NCBI GenBank assembly: GCA_017548505.1
Contig: JAFYZX010000112.1
Location: 1 to 64,000, forward strand
From: Bacteroidales bacterium
Lineage (GTDB): Bacteria > Bacteroidota > Bacteroidia > Bacteroidales > UBA932
DNA length: 64,000 bases
Direction of reading: 5' to 3'
Shown here: positions 41,122 through 51,500 of the stretch, piece by piece
Layout of the letters: each line of letters opens with the position of its first letter
Numbering within the stretch: position 1 is the stretch's first letter
The notes under the pieces: model-generated
What the model was told of the DNA's origin: nothing
Seen by the model: only the letters and a program-made list of their open reading frames with translations
Database searches by the model: none
Translations under genes and position numbers: made by a program

Positions 41122-41702
41122 AATCCTTCCTTCATCATTTTTTCCGCTTGGCAGAGTTCCTCGTAGAATTCTTCGCCAAACTTGTGCACTATCGGCTCTT
41201 TAAGGAACTGATAAACCTTTATGCCCTTCTCCTTCCCAAGTTTGAACGCATCCGAACAAAGATGCTCGCGGCTTAGCATAAGGCCGGTATATCCGGTACT
41301 GAATACTTTAAGGCGGATAGGAAATATCCAGCAGCTCAGTGGCTTGCGGATGCCCTTCCCGCATTTTTCAAAGCCCTTTTCCACGGCGCACCAGGTGAAG
41401 CCGTCGGGGTTTGTCACGGAATAGGCGCACCTTCCGTCAGAAGGCACAAGCGGAGTAACCCTGTCTCCGTCTTTGTCTATAACGGAATGGCCCTGTGAGA
41501 GGATTTCCTTCTTACCGTCCCCGGCGAGAAAGATGTCATAGTCCGCGGCCTGGGATTTCAGGCTCTCAGCCTCGGCCTCTTCCAGCGGAGCGCCACTGTC
41601 TCCCACAACGCAGCAGCAACCCTTGCATTTTGAATAGTCGCAGCAAAAGTATTCGGTGAGTATTTCGGTGCTTACCAGGCATTTGCCTATTTCTATGATC
41701 AT
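41118..41702 (-). CDS. DUF3109 family Cys-rich protein
   Basis: 194 residues. The Cys cluster FCCDYSKCKGCCCVVGDSGA, TPLVPSDGRCAYSV, TWCAVEKGFEKCGKGIRKP and LSCWIFPIRL, then HLCSDAF, is the DUF3109 pattern, about ten Cys suggesting metal or Fe-S binding. Role unknown; relatives occur across Bacteroidota. Same strand as the M16 gene upstream, 1 bp apart. Confidence 0.9.
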   Translation of the reverse strand: MIIEIGKCLVSTEILTEYFCCDYSKCKGCCCVVGDSGAPLEEAEAESLKSQAADYDIFLAGDGKKEILSQGHSVIDKDGDRVTPLVPSDGRCAYSVTNPDGFTWCAVEKGFEKCGKGIRKPLSCWIFPIRLKVFSTGYTGLMLSREHLCSDAFKLGKEKGIKVYQFLKEPIVHKFGEEFYEELCQAEKMMKEGF

Positions 41703-41703
41703 A

Positions 41704-44571
41704 CTAGTCCAGGTCGAAGAAATTCCTTATGAACTCGTTTTCCTGAAGCAGCTGGAGCGTAGGAATATCCGCTGTGGTGCCGTCCATAATTACCGTTGTG
41801 CGGTTGGAGGAAGATATGTCCTTGACAAATGAGCAGAATTCCTGCTTTGTTATCGACGACAGAATTTCTCCCATCGGAGAGGAAATATCCTTTCCGTAAA
41901 TATACTTGAGCTTGAGCACATCCAGCCAGTACTGGGCGGAGGAGACAAGAGCCGCGTTGCGGTCTGCGAGCATCTTCTTTACGGATGCAAACTCCTGCGC
42001 AGAAATATTGCCCCTGCCGCAGGAAGAAAGGCTCTCCATAACAGTCTCTATGCAGGTGTGGACGCTTGCGGAATCCGTCTCGAAGATCATATCCAAAGCG
42101 CATATTTGCTCTGGATAATTCTCCAGTGTGCTCTTTACGTTGTACAGAGGAACTTTGTTATATAGACTTGTGCGGAAAATATTGTCAACATACGTTTCCG
42201 CCATCTTGGAAAGAACCAGATTCTTGGCCGTAAGGTTCTTTGCGGTTGAAATGGTGAGGCTGGCATAGCTTCTGGGAACATTCATCTTGGCAAGGAAACG
42301 CTTTTCGTTATGTCCTTTTGCTATGTAGTTAGGAACAACCAGCCAGTTCTCCTTTGCGGAAGGATTCCCCTCAAGTCCGCCAATATACCTGACTGCAAGA
42401 TCCTTGTATGAATAAGCATTGCTGCCGGCAAAGATGAATACAAAGTCCGCGGCGTTGGAGAATCTGGCCGCCAGCGACTTGTGTAACGAGGCATAGTCCA
42501 TGTTCTCGACCTGCTCGTAGGTGAGGTTTTTCACAAGCTGGCGGTTGGAGTTGCGGTACAGGGTCACAGAGTCGCGGAAGGCGGTCTGAGGAGAAACGCT
42601 GTTGTATTTAAGGTCGTAAAGGGCCTTGCGGTTATAGATGTCGAACGCTGCCTGGTCCGGCCTGCGGTCCGTGAATTTCAGATATACGGCTTTGAGGAGT
42701 TTCTCCACGCTTGCAGGAACGGCATATCCGTCCATCTGCTCCGTGTTCTGGTCTATGCGGGATGTCAGATTAAGATGGTTGTAAGCATACAGGCGGTTCA
42801 TGTTTGCGTATGAAACATCGGCTGTTGCCGCTATATCCAGAACTCCGTTATAATAATCCTGGGCACTCAGGGAAACTCCTTTCATAAGGGAGAACCCTCC
42901 CTTGCTCACTGCCCTGAAGAACAGGGTGTCCGCCTTCTGGGCAACATCCTTGAACACCAGTGTGGCTCCGTTGGAAAGCACCACCACCTTGCTTCCGGAC
43001 TGCGGATCTTCCGTCTCTGAAACAATTGTGGAAACTAGAGAAGGAGAAGCCGCCGGCCACTGTGGAAGCGCGCTTTCTCCAGGCTGAAGCGGTTTGTCCA
43101 GAGGCTGGGAATAAGCCGCCAGAAGCCTGTCTCGTGAAATCTGGTTCACGCCCTCGGCTTTAGGCAGGAAGCAGGAAATCACGATATTGCCGTCCTGGCT
43201 CAGCGATGCTGCAATGTATTCGGAGAGTTTCTTGGCGTTGAGATTAAAAAGAACCTCCTTCATTATCTCGAACTGCATCTCGGTGCTGGCCATCGAATAT
43301 CCGTCGTAGCTGCTTCTGAGAGCCCTTTCCAGATACACTTCGTTAGGAGCCTGGTTCCGGTTGTCGTAAAAAGCTTCCAGCTCCTTCCAGTAAATATCCT
43401 GGGCTTTTTCAAACTCTTTGGAGTCAACACCGCGGTCGCAGAGTTTTTTCATCTGGGAACTTACAAACGAGATTGCGGAATAAACACTGGATGGCAGGGT
43501 CTCGAACTCAAGGGTAAGCGCACTGCTCTTTTCTATTCCCATAAACTTGCCCTTCCCTATGGAAAGATTGTATATCGGGAGATTCTCCCTGAGGATTCCG
43601 TCGCTGATCCTGTCTTGCAGGAGACGCAGCGTGGCGTTATCCATAAAGTCTTGTATATAAGGCAGATTTGTCTTCTTGTACTTATCCTTCAGAGGCTGCT
43701 TGAGAAGGTTGATGGAAACCACTGTCTTTTCAAACTCGTCGTCCTGCAGCACGTAAGTTTTTACTCCCTCGAAAGGCTTCGGGTCGTACCAAGTGCGCTT
43801 TGTGCTTTTAAGAGGCTTCGGAATCGTGGAGAAAACAGACTTTATCTGGGTTTCCATCTTGGCCGGATCTACATCGCCGACCACTATTACCGTCTGAAGT
43901 TCCGGCCTGCACCAGTTATAGTAGAAGCTTCTCAGATCCCTGGAATTGATGCGGTTGATGCTCTTTATGTCTGATGGAAGAACCTCGTCGTTGTAAGGGC
44001 TGTCCGGATACAGGTCGCTGAGAAGATCGTGCTCCATCCTGTGGACCGGAGTCCAGCCGTTGAGGATCCTTCCGGCAAGGGTGCTCCTTTCCGCGGAAAT
44101 GTCTTCCTCCTCCACGTTTATGGAGCTCATCCAGTTGTAAAGAATAAGCAGAGCGGAGTCCACAGTGTTGCTTCTTCCGGTTGGAATGTCCTTGACCGCG
44201 TATGTCACCCTGTCTTTTCCCGTGGAGAAAAGCAGATTGTCCTGCGTAAGTCCTAAAGTTTTCAGATAATCTGTTATGGCAGTCCCCTCAAAGTTTCTAG
44301 TTCCCTTTGTGGCAAGCTGTTGCAGCAGCATAAAAGAGCCCCGGTTCCCGTCTTTTTCCAGGGATGTCCCCACTTTTTGGGCCACGCAGAAGGTCGCCGT
44401 TGATTTTTGGGCCTGATTTTTGACTATGATGTAGGAAAGGCCGTTTGAAAGCTTGCCGCTTTTTACTCTCGGATCGTCCGGAAGAGTGGGAAGATCCTGG
44501 GTTTGACCACTCAGCGCAGACGGGCTTGCAAAAGCAAGGAGAAACGCCAGTATGATTGTTAACTTCTTCAT
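41704..44571 (-). CDS. Secreted M16 (insulinase-like) family protein without the zinc motif
   Basis: 955 residues from the ATG at 44571, which opens a signal peptide (MKKLTIILAFLLAFASPSAL...SGQ). The fold blocks of M16 proteins are present: LSNGLSYIIVKNQAQKSTAT, KGTRNFEGTAITDYLKTLGL, NRINSRDLRSFYYNWCRPEL, TVIVVGDVDPAKMETQIKSV, and repeat domains further on. The zinc-binding HxxEH is replaced: the aligned segment reads GSFMLLQQLATKGTRNF, so H, E and H have become M, Q and Q. It is probably non-catalytic, acting as a scaffold or the inactive half of a heterodimer. No second M16 gene is adjacent. Promoter box at 44589-44596. Confidence 0.88.
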   Translation of the reverse strand: MKKLTIILAFLLAFASPSALSGQTQDLPTLPDDPRVKSGKLSNGLSYIIVKNQAQKSTATFCVAQKVGTSLEKDGNRGSFMLLQQLATKGTRNFEGTAITDYLKTLGLTQDNLLFSTGKDRVTYAVKDIPTGRSNTVDSALLILYNWMSSINVEEEDISAERSTLAGRILNGWTPVHRMEHDLLSDLYPDSPYNDEVLPSDIKSINRINSRDLRSFYYNWCRPELQTVIVVGDVDPAKMETQIKSVFSTIPKPLKSTKRTWYDPKPFEGVKTYVLQDDEFEKTVVSINLLKQPLKDKYKKTNLPYIQDFMDNATLRLLQDRISDGILRENLPIYNLSIGKGKFMGIEKSSALTLEFETLPSSVYSAISFVSSQMKKLCDRGVDSKEFEKAQDIYWKELEAFYDNRNQAPNEVYLERALRSSYDGYSMASTEMQFEIMKEVLFNLNAKKLSEYIAASLSQDGNIVISCFLPKAEGVNQISRDRLLAAYSQPLDKPLQPGESALPQWPAASPSLVSTIVSETEDPQSGSKVVVLSNGATLVFKDVAQKADTLFFRAVSKGGFSLMKGVSLSAQDYYNGVLDIAATADVSYANMNRLYAYNHLNLTSRIDQNTEQMDGYAVPASVEKLLKAVYLKFTDRRPDQAAFDIYNRKALYDLKYNSVSPQTAFRDSVTLYRNSNRQLVKNLTYEQVENMDYASLHKSLAARFSNAADFVFIFAGSNAYSYKDLAVRYIGGLEGNPSAKENWLVVPNYIAKGHNEKRFLAKMNVPRSYASLTISTAKNLTAKNLVLSKMAETYVDNIFRTSLYNKVPLYNVKSTLENYPEQICALDMIFETDSASVHTCIETVMESLSSCGRGNISAQEFASVKKMLADRNAALVSSAQYWLDVLKLKYIYGKDISSPMGEILSSITKQEFCSFVKDISSSNRTTVIMDGTTADIPTLQLLQENEFIRNFFDLD

Positions 44572-44588
44572 AACAGATTGAATGTGCA

Positions 44589-44596
44589 CAAAATTA
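44589..44596 (-). promoter_or_regulatory. -7 box of the M16 gene
   Basis: TAATTTTG on the reverse strand, 18 bp upstream of the ATG at 44571. Confidence 0.5.
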
Positions 44597-44610
44597 AGAA
44601 TAATTCGGTG

Positions 44611-44642
44611 TTTGCGTGATACCTGCATTTTTTTTATTTTTG
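44611..44642 (+). promoter_or_regulatory. Promoter of the TPR gene
   Basis: TTTG (44611-44614), 20-bp spacer, TATTTTTG (44635-44642): full -33/-7 pair, leader of about 40 nt to the ATG at 44690. Confidence 0.65.
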
Positions 44643-44689
44643 CACCCATTGATTGAAAAAGAAATAAAAACCAGATAAAACTTATAGAG

Positions 44690-45607
44690 ATGAAAAGAAT
44701 CACCAGACTTTTTTTGACCGCGGCAGTTGTACTGTTCGCGGGAAGTGCATTTGCCCAGGATATGACTCAGGCAGGTGAATTGTACCAGAAGGCTACCGAG
44801 GCTTACCAGGCAGGAAACGAGATTGAGGCAGTTAAAGGTTTCAAGGAAGCTCTGAAAATCGCCGAGGCAGCAGGAGACGAGGGTATCGAGATGGTAGAGG
44901 GCTGCAAGGACATGATTCCTAACATCCTCCTTTCTGCTGCAGGCAAACTGGTTGCAGCAAAGGATTATGCAAAGGCAGAAGAGACTTACAACGAGGCTCT
45001 GGCAGCAGCAAAGGAATATGGCAAGGACGCCGCCATCAAGAGCGCTGAGACCAAACTCGCCCAGATACCTATGCAGCAGGGTAACGATGCTTACAATGCC
45101 GGCAATATGGAAGAGGCTATTTCTTTCCTCCAGAAGGCTGTAGAAAGAGATGCCAACAACGCCAAGGCTCACCTTCTTCTTGGAATGGCCTTCAACAAGG
45201 CAAATAAAGACACGGAAGCAGAAGCATCTCTTCTGAAAGCAAAGGAGCTCGGCGATGCTAATGCAGAGAAGGTGCTTACCGGAATGTTTGTTTCCTCGGC
45301 AAACGAGGCAATGAAGGCAAAGAAGTTCAACGATGCTATCGCCAAGGCTGAAAAGGCTCTTGCAATCGGCCCTAACCCGACCGCAAGCCTTATCGCCGGA
45401 ATGTCTGCTTATCAGGCAAAGAACTGGAACAAGGCTATAACTCACCTTGTAAACGCACCGGCCTCCGCCCAGAACACTTATATTCTTGCTTCCTGCTACG
45501 AGAGCGCCGGAAAGAAGGCTCAGGCCTGCGCAACTTACAAGAAGGTTCTTAACGACGGCAAGTTCGGCCCTACCGCAAAGCAGAAGATTGCCAAGCTGGG
45601 TTGCTAA
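44690..45607 (+). CDS. Secreted tetratricopeptide-repeat protein
   Basis: 305 residues with a signal peptide (MKRITRLFLTAAVVLFAGSA, cut near FAQ). TPR units: AGELYQKATEAYQAGNEIEA, LVAAKDYAKAEETYNEALAA, GNDAYNAGNMEEAISFLQKA, HLLLGMAFNKANKDTEAEAS, EAMKAKKFNDAIAKAEKALA and the final ILASCYESAGKKAQACATYK. Ala/Lys-rich, strongly codon-biased, and with a consensus promoter, so probably well expressed. Periplasmic; partner unknown. The U32 gene begins 6 bp downstream. Confidence 0.88.
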   Translation: MKRITRLFLTAAVVLFAGSAFAQDMTQAGELYQKATEAYQAGNEIEAVKGFKEALKIAEAAGDEGIEMVEGCKDMIPNILLSAAGKLVAAKDYAKAEETYNEALAAAKEYGKDAAIKSAETKLAQIPMQQGNDAYNAGNMEEAISFLQKAVERDANNAKAHLLLGMAFNKANKDTEAEASLLKAKELGDANAEKVLTGMFVSSANEAMKAKKFNDAIAKAEKALAIGPNPTASLIAGMSAYQAKNWNKAITHLVNAPASAQNTYILASCYESAGKKAQACATYKKVLNDGKFGPTAKQKIAKLGC

Positions 45608-45613
45608 AAGATT

Positions 45614-47620
45614 ATGCCTAGGGTAGAACTTCTTTCTCCGGCAAGAAATTCGGAAATCGGTATCGCGGCTATTGACTGCGGTGCCGATTCCGTTTATATT
45701 GCCGCTCCAAAATACGGGGCAAGACAACAGGCAGGCAACTCATTTGAGGATATCCGGACCCTATGCACCTATGCCCACAAGTTTGGAGCAAAGATCTACC
45801 TTACGCTTAACACCATACTCTACGACTCTGAACTCCAGGAAGCTCAAAACTATCTCTGGAAAGCATATGAAGCAGGCATAGATGCCGTCATCGTCCAGGA
45901 CTTTGCCCTTCTGAAGATGGACCGCCCGCCCATTCCGCTTTTCGCTTCCACGCAGACGGATATCCGCACTCCGGAAAAGGCCGCCCTGCTGGAAAAGATG
46001 GGATACAAGCGTCTGATTCTGGCACGAGAACTCAGCCTGAAACAGATAAGGGAAATAAGGAAAGCCACATCCATAGAACTTGAATTCTTTGTCCACGGGG
46101 CGCTTTGCGTCAGCTGTAGCGGCCAGTGCTACCTTTCCCAATACCTTACCGGGAGAAGCGCCAACCGCGGTGAGTGCGCCCAGGCCTGCCGTTCCAACTA
46201 CGACCTTGTAGATGAAAACGGCAACATCCTGCTGAAGGATACCCCTATCATCTCTCTCAAGGACCTCAACCTCTCCAACCGTCTGGAAGACCTCATAGAC
46301 GCAGGCATCACATCCTTCAAAATCGAGGGCAGATTAAAGAACATTTCCTACGTCAAAAACATAGTTAGAAAGTACGACCTGGCCCTAAATACCGTTCTGG
46401 AAAAGAAGAACTCGGACGGAGTGTCTCTCTCCAGAACCTCCTGGGGCAGAAGCCGCTGCACATTCACTCCTGATGCGGAGAAAACCTTCAACCGCGGCTA
46501 CACGGAGTTCTTCCTGGACGGAAATCGCGGAGACTTCAAGAGCAAGGATTCCGCAAAAGGAATGGGAGAATACATCGGCACCGTCACCGGCGTAAAGGGC
46601 GGCAATGGAAAAACTTTCGTAAGCTTCTCTTACAAGCCCCAAGTCTCTTCAAACACTAAGAAAGACAAAACAATCCACAACTCAGACGGACTCTGCTTTG
46701 TCTCCAAAGACAAGGTTGCATTAGGCTTCCGCGCCAACAGATGCGGTGGCGCCATCTCTGGCAAATCTGATGAACAGACGGTAGAACTGTTCACAAAAGA
46801 AGCCAGCATAAAAAAAGGAGACCTCATCTACCGCAACTTTGACGCAGCATTTGAAAAGCAGATAGAGAACATCCCAAAAAGACTGATAGACGCAAGTCTG
46901 GACATTCACCTCAGCGATGGCCACATCACCATTTCCGCATCAACAGAAAACAAATCCAAATCATTCACATTCTTCCTCTTGGGAGACCGGGCCCAAAACC
47001 CGGAGATGGCGGAAAACCTCATCAAAAAGCAACTCGGAAAAACCGCAAAACATTTCTCCTTCACTGTAAACAGCATAGAGGGAGACGACATCTACTTCTA
47101 CAGAACCTCCGCCCTCAACGGCATCAGAAATGAACTTGCGGAAAACCTCCAGCAATATCTCGAAGAAGAACGCCAAAGAAAAACAACCACCACCCAAGCC
47201 AACACTAAAGCAAGCACCAAAGCCAACACCATAACAAACGCTGAGAAAAAAACAGATTTCTCCTCCCTCAAAGATCTTGCAAAAGCAGCTTTCAAAGAAG
47301 GCAACGCTTCCTACCTGAGAAACTGCTCCAACCGCCTCTCAAGGGAAGTTTACACAGAACTTGGCCTCAGCGATATCCAACCTTCATTCGAGCAGGCCCC
47401 TCCAAAAGATGCCATCCTTATGCGCTGCAAATACTGCATCCGCTACCAAATAGGAATGTGCAAAAAAGAACTCAACAGCAACACACACAACGCAAACAAA
47501 ACCCACAACAGCAGCAATAACCGCAGCCTCCATCTCTATCTGAAAAACGGAGCCAACACCCTCGTCCTTGAATTTGACTGCTCTAAATGCGAAATGCTGG
47601 TAAAATCACCCGTTTTCTGA
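45614..47620 (+). CDS. U32 peptidase-family protein, RlhA-like
   Basis: 668 residues. N-terminal U32 barrel: VELLSPARNSEIGIAAIDCG, ADSVYIAAPKYGARQQAGNS, DAVIVQDFALLKMDRPPIPL, LFASTQTDIRTPEKAALLEK and the Cys block FVHGALCVSCSGQCYLSQYL with ANRGECAQACRSNYDL (4Fe-4S candidate ligands), then DLIDAGITSFKIEGRLKNIS. A DUF3656-like C-terminal half gives the length of RlhA (YdcP), which makes 5-hydroxycytidine in 23S rRNA. Residues about 515-545 form a Thr/Ala/Lys/Asn-rich linker and a last CKYCIRYQIGMCKKE cluster follows; the final 400 bp shift to A-rich codons. Confidence 0.85.
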   Translation: MPRVELLSPARNSEIGIAAIDCGADSVYIAAPKYGARQQAGNSFEDIRTLCTYAHKFGAKIYLTLNTILYDSELQEAQNYLWKAYEAGIDAVIVQDFALLKMDRPPIPLFASTQTDIRTPEKAALLEKMGYKRLILARELSLKQIREIRKATSIELEFFVHGALCVSCSGQCYLSQYLTGRSANRGECAQACRSNYDLVDENGNILLKDTPIISLKDLNLSNRLEDLIDAGITSFKIEGRLKNISYVKNIVRKYDLALNTVLEKKNSDGVSLSRTSWGRSRCTFTPDAEKTFNRGYTEFFLDGNRGDFKSKDSAKGMGEYIGTVTGVKGGNGKTFVSFSYKPQVSSNTKKDKTIHNSDGLCFVSKDKVALGFRANRCGGAISGKSDEQTVELFTKEASIKKGDLIYRNFDAAFEKQIENIPKRLIDASLDIHLSDGHITISASTENKSKSFTFFLLGDRAQNPEMAENLIKKQLGKTAKHFSFTVNSIEGDDIYFYRTSALNGIRNELAENLQQYLEEERQRKTTTTQANTKASTKANTITNAEKKTDFSSLKDLAKAAFKEGNASYLRNCSNRLSREVYTELGLSDIQPSFEQAPPKDAILMRCKYCIRYQIGMCKKELNSNTHNANKTHNSSNNRSLHLYLKNGANTLVLEFDCSKCEMLVKSPVF

Positions 47621-47658
47621 TAAAATCGAGACGAATAACTGTAAGTTTTTTATTTTTC

Positions 47659-47683
47659 TGGCAATTTTTTGAAAATATTGCCA
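47659..47683. promoter_or_regulatory. Palindrome overlapping the promoter of the nucleotidyltransferase fusion gene
   Basis: TGGCAAT (47659-47665), 11 bp, ATTGCCA (47677-47683). It spans the -33 box and is a candidate autoregulatory operator. Confidence 0.5.
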
Positions 47684-47698
47684 ATTTCTATATCTTTG
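47668..47698 (+). promoter_or_regulatory. Promoter of the nucleotidyltransferase fusion gene
   Basis: TTTG (47668-47671), 19-bp spacer, TATCTTTG (47691-47698); ATG at 47715. Confidence 0.7.
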
Positions 47699-47714
47699 CA
47701 GAAAAGACAAGGGT

Positions 47715-48485
47715 ATGGAATACAAATGCGACATATCTCCAACAATGGTAACTGTAGCGGATCTTCTCACAGATGCTTTCGTTGGAATGAACCATTGCAT
47801 CACAGATACCGGGAAAAATCTCATTGTGGAGGTTCCTAAAAAAATGTGCGAAGCTGTACGCGCTACCTTAAAACAACAGTTTCCGGATGTGGCCCTCATT
47901 AGGAATGCTTACCCCATGATGGAAGATCTGCACGATTTCATTCTGATCAAGCCTCTTATTTCAGAAGCCCCCATCTTTGAAGATAATGGCGTTAGCGTGC
48001 CCGAACTGGAGAAACTGCTGGTAGACCATTATTCGGATAAAGAATATGAAGCCTTGACAGAAGCCGATATCCAGAAAGAATTCCAGCGGGCTTTTGAACT
48101 GTACCAAGTCAACACTTCCCGCCTTCTCAGATATGCAAGCCGAAAAGGGAAAAAAGAGGAAATCCAAAACAGGATGGCGCAGATTGACAGGCAACGCGTC
48201 AAGACGGTACATACTATTCAGGATTTTTTCCGCAAGGAACCCATAGAACGGGCATGGCTGTTTGGTTCCTTTTCCAGAATGGAGGAAAGGCCTGATAGCG
48301 ATATCGATATTCTAGTTGATCTTGACAACTCTGTTTCAATGGGATTATTACAATATGCCAAAATGATAAACGAGTTGGAAGCCCTGTTGGGTAGAAGAGT
48401 TGATATGGTGGAAAGGCGCAGCCTAAAGCCCTTTGCCAAAGAGAGTATAAACCAAGATAAAGTACTTGTTTATGAGAGAGCCTGA
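47715..48485 (+). CDS. DUF6577-like domain fused to an MNT-type nucleotidyltransferase
   Basis: 256 residues. The N-terminal 150 residues (MVTVADLLTDAFVGMNHCIT, FPDVALIRNAYPMMEDLHDF, LEKLLVDHYSDKEYEALTEA) resemble the DUF6577 / AbiEi-like antitoxin region of Bacteroidota. The C-terminal 100 residues are a minimal nucleotidyltransferase: ERAWLFGSFSRMEERPDSDI followed by DILVDLD (GSF...DxD with both acids), then EALLGRRVDMVERRSLKP. MNT proteins usually neutralise HEPN toxins by adding nucleotides to them. The next gene start (48472) looks like a HEPN N terminus but is cut short. Own promoter with a palindrome over the -33 box. Confidence 0.78.
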   Translation: MEYKCDISPTMVTVADLLTDAFVGMNHCITDTGKNLIVEVPKKMCEAVRATLKQQFPDVALIRNAYPMMEDLHDFILIKPLISEAPIFEDNGVSVPELEKLLVDHYSDKEYEALTEADIQKEFQRAFELYQVNTSRLLRYASRKGKKEEIQNRMAQIDRQRVKTVHTIQDFFRKEPIERAWLFGSFSRMEERPDSDIDILVDLDNSVSMGLLQYAKMINELEALLGRRVDMVERRSLKPFAKESINQDKVLVYERA

Positions 48486-48516
48486 ACGGGATTTGGGCAA
48501 CTGCCGGGAAAGATAA
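48472..48516 (+). pseudogene. Possible truncated HEPN (DUF86/HepT) start
   Basis: An ATG at 48472 overlaps the end of the nucleotidyltransferase gene by 14 bp and encodes MREPERDLGNCRER then stop. The first nine residues fit the start of DUF86 HEPN toxins (MRE-P-x-RD-x-G), and the overlap is the usual MNT-HEPN arrangement. The similarity stops at about 48498, as if the rest was deleted. Too short to be certain. Confidence 0.4.
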
Positions 48517-48596
48517 TGGGGCACTATTTTGCCTTCTTTCAGCTCTCGCTGAAGAATTGCATACACATCATACCAACGCCCATCCAAATCGGGCTT

Positions 48597-51500
48597 TTAA
48601 TCCATAATGACAGTTATCATCTTTCTGCCATCCGGGGCAATAGACTTCTCCATCTTGAAGATATGCTTCTTATTTACCCTTGCCGGATATGGAATATTCT
48701 TGGCCGATGACTGCATTTGAGATCCGGATGAGATATTCTTCAAATCTTGTTGTACAAACGTCTCATAATCATATTGCCAGTCTTCCCCGTAAGCAAGCTT
48801 GTGGATTCTATAATAGATTGCTTCTCGCGATGGAGCGTTGAATGTTGTTCCGGTTCTCATGATGCTGTTCTCATTTGGACGCCATACTCCTTTCGAATAT
48901 AGAAGCCCCCCTTCAAAAGCGCCTAGACTCTCATTTGCATATCTGGAATCCTTGAGGAAACGGCTCCACTTGATGGTCTCCGGATCGCTTGTCAAGTCAA
49001 TATTCTTATGTGCTCCTGTATGGGATATCAAATCTATGAGATTCTGGATTTCGTACTCATTTGATGTTCCAATTGCCTCATCTTTTCTAACATACTCATC
49101 TGCAAGTTTCGGGAAAAGATGTCCGAATTCATGGACAACAGTATATGCATAATCTACACTCTCCGTTTTTGCACAGAAAGCTATGCTTTGTTGGGCTTGA
49201 CCATAATCGTTAGGGTCATCTTCACCATACACATAAAGTGTCCAAACATTCCCCGTGGTCTCCGGAAATGCATTAATATCATGACCTATTACGATAGTTG
49301 CAATGTCAGATAATGGTTTATCACTAACAGCCATTCTTGTATATGCATTGCATATTGCATTATTGCCGAGTTGACTATATATCCCAAATACAGTGGAACC
49401 ATCACGAACCTCATTCTCGGACACCGCATATACCATATAAACATTAAAGAAACTCTTGTATGTCTTCATTGGCTCCACATCAAAAATGGCATTTATAGCT
49501 TCTCTCATATCACTTTCATAGGTACCATCCGCTATTACCCTGTCTGAATATGCATCCCCCATTATCACAATATCTACCCCCTTGCCCTGCGTGGCTGTCT
49601 GAAGAATCTTGACTTTCTTGTCCATACTGAAATCTGTACTATAGTACATATTCGAATCTGTAACATCCGGCAAATCTGGGATTGCTTCATCTATCCCAAC
49701 CCACGTCACATGGTCCAGATTAAAATAAGTTCCATCAGCAAGTCCTTCAATAACTTGTTTAGTTGCGTCAACACATCTGATCGCAACCGCTTTACTTTTA
49801 AACGCAACAGAACTAAAAGCGCCGTATATATCATTCACCTTTGAAATATCAAAAGAACCCAAGTCTAGCTTTTTCATGTGCACAGCATTTGCCATTAATG
49901 ATATGGCATCAGTAAGGCTTGTTGCGTCGAAATTATGGATATCCAATATCTTCAGAGAATAACAGTTTGCAAACATATTTTGCATACTCGTTACTTTAGA
50001 TGTGTTGAAATTTGATAAATCCAATGATTTCAAACGGACACAATTCTTAAACATGCCCCCCATCCAGGTAACATTTCGGGTATCGAAAGACGAGAGATCT
50101 ACACTTTCAAGTGAAGTACAATCCCAGAAAAAACTACCGAGACTCTCCGCGTTGGAGGTATTCCATCCAGATAAATTGACTGTCTTTAAACTGGTACAAT
50201 AACTAAACAGTCCTCCCATGTACTTGACTTTAGATGTGTTGAAAGTACTAAGGTCGAGATACTCAAGGGAACTACAGCCAACAATCCAGTTTATATCGTA
50301 ATGATCAGAAATCGAAGCATCGCCAAACATGCATCTCATATCCTCAACATTAGACGTGTTAAAAGAGCTAAGATCAAGCGTCTTTAGACTTGAACATCCC
50401 CCAAACATTTTCGACATATTCTTGACATTATCTGTTCTGAATCCACATAAATCCAAAGATTCAAGGGCCCAGCAGTCACCGAACATTAAATCCATTCGTT
50501 CTACATTGCCAGTATAGAAACTGCCAAATTTTATGGACTTAAGTGAATTGCAGGCGGCGAACATTAAACCCATATCCGTAACATTGGTTGTCTCAATATT
50601 AGAAAGATCCAGACTAATTAGAGATTTCCAGCCAAAAAACATTGCTCTAGCCTCAACTATCTCATAAGCTTCAGCCCCAGTATAGTACTTAGCCGTTGTG
50701 CCATCCAATTCAAAATAAATTGGAGCACCATATTGTTGAATAGAAATATCGGTTGTTTTATCACTATTAACTATGAAAGAAACATCCGTAATTTTAGTCT
50801 TGTCCACATTCTCCGGTAAAAGGGTAGATGCATGCAACTTGGCAGAGTTCTCATGGAATGGATAAAATGTAATATCCTTATCCTTTTCATAGACTCTTTT
50901 AAACACACCTTTTTTGAACTCAACAGAGCCGTTAAAGGTATATTTTCCAACAGTATTATCGGTGTAGTATGTAATATCAAATCCGGAAGATATAGTTGTT
51001 GGATAGATTACCACATAATAGAACTTTCCTATTTCAAATCCTGTTTCATTAGGAGCGGTTACGGTAACTGAGTTATTAGATGATACTGAAGATATGGTGC
51101 TGTTTTCCAAATTATACTGGACTTCTCCGGAAAATGAAGAATTATCCTTATTTGTTATCACGACTTTTTTGATTCCTGGCGTACTGACGGAGATTTTGAT
51201 TCCGCTGCAAATATTCTTAAAATAGAGATTCTCGTTATCAGAAACTGCGATGCTTACGAATAGCTCGTTTTCAAATGTTCCCTCCTTTGCCACCTGATTT
51301 GATGGTATTGTCGCATAAACATTTTGTCCACTTACCCTATTGGATGTATTATACGGATATATGGCGATATATGAAGCGTTCTCCGGCTTATCACCAATCT
51401 CACCGACAAAATCCACGTTTGCTGCTGGTGCTGTATTGGTTGAAGTGAGTTTATAACCGCCATTATCTCCCTCTCCGGTAAAAAGACTTATCTCATCCCC

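Noticed and set aside
44594..45727. 377-codon open frame antisense to the TPR gene
   Set aside because: Cys/Leu-rich shadow of an Ala/Lys-rich TPR gene with strong codon bias; no motifs.
48516..48710. 64-codon forward frame after the nucleotidyltransferase
   Set aside because: Mostly antisense to the end of the M64 gene and without family features.
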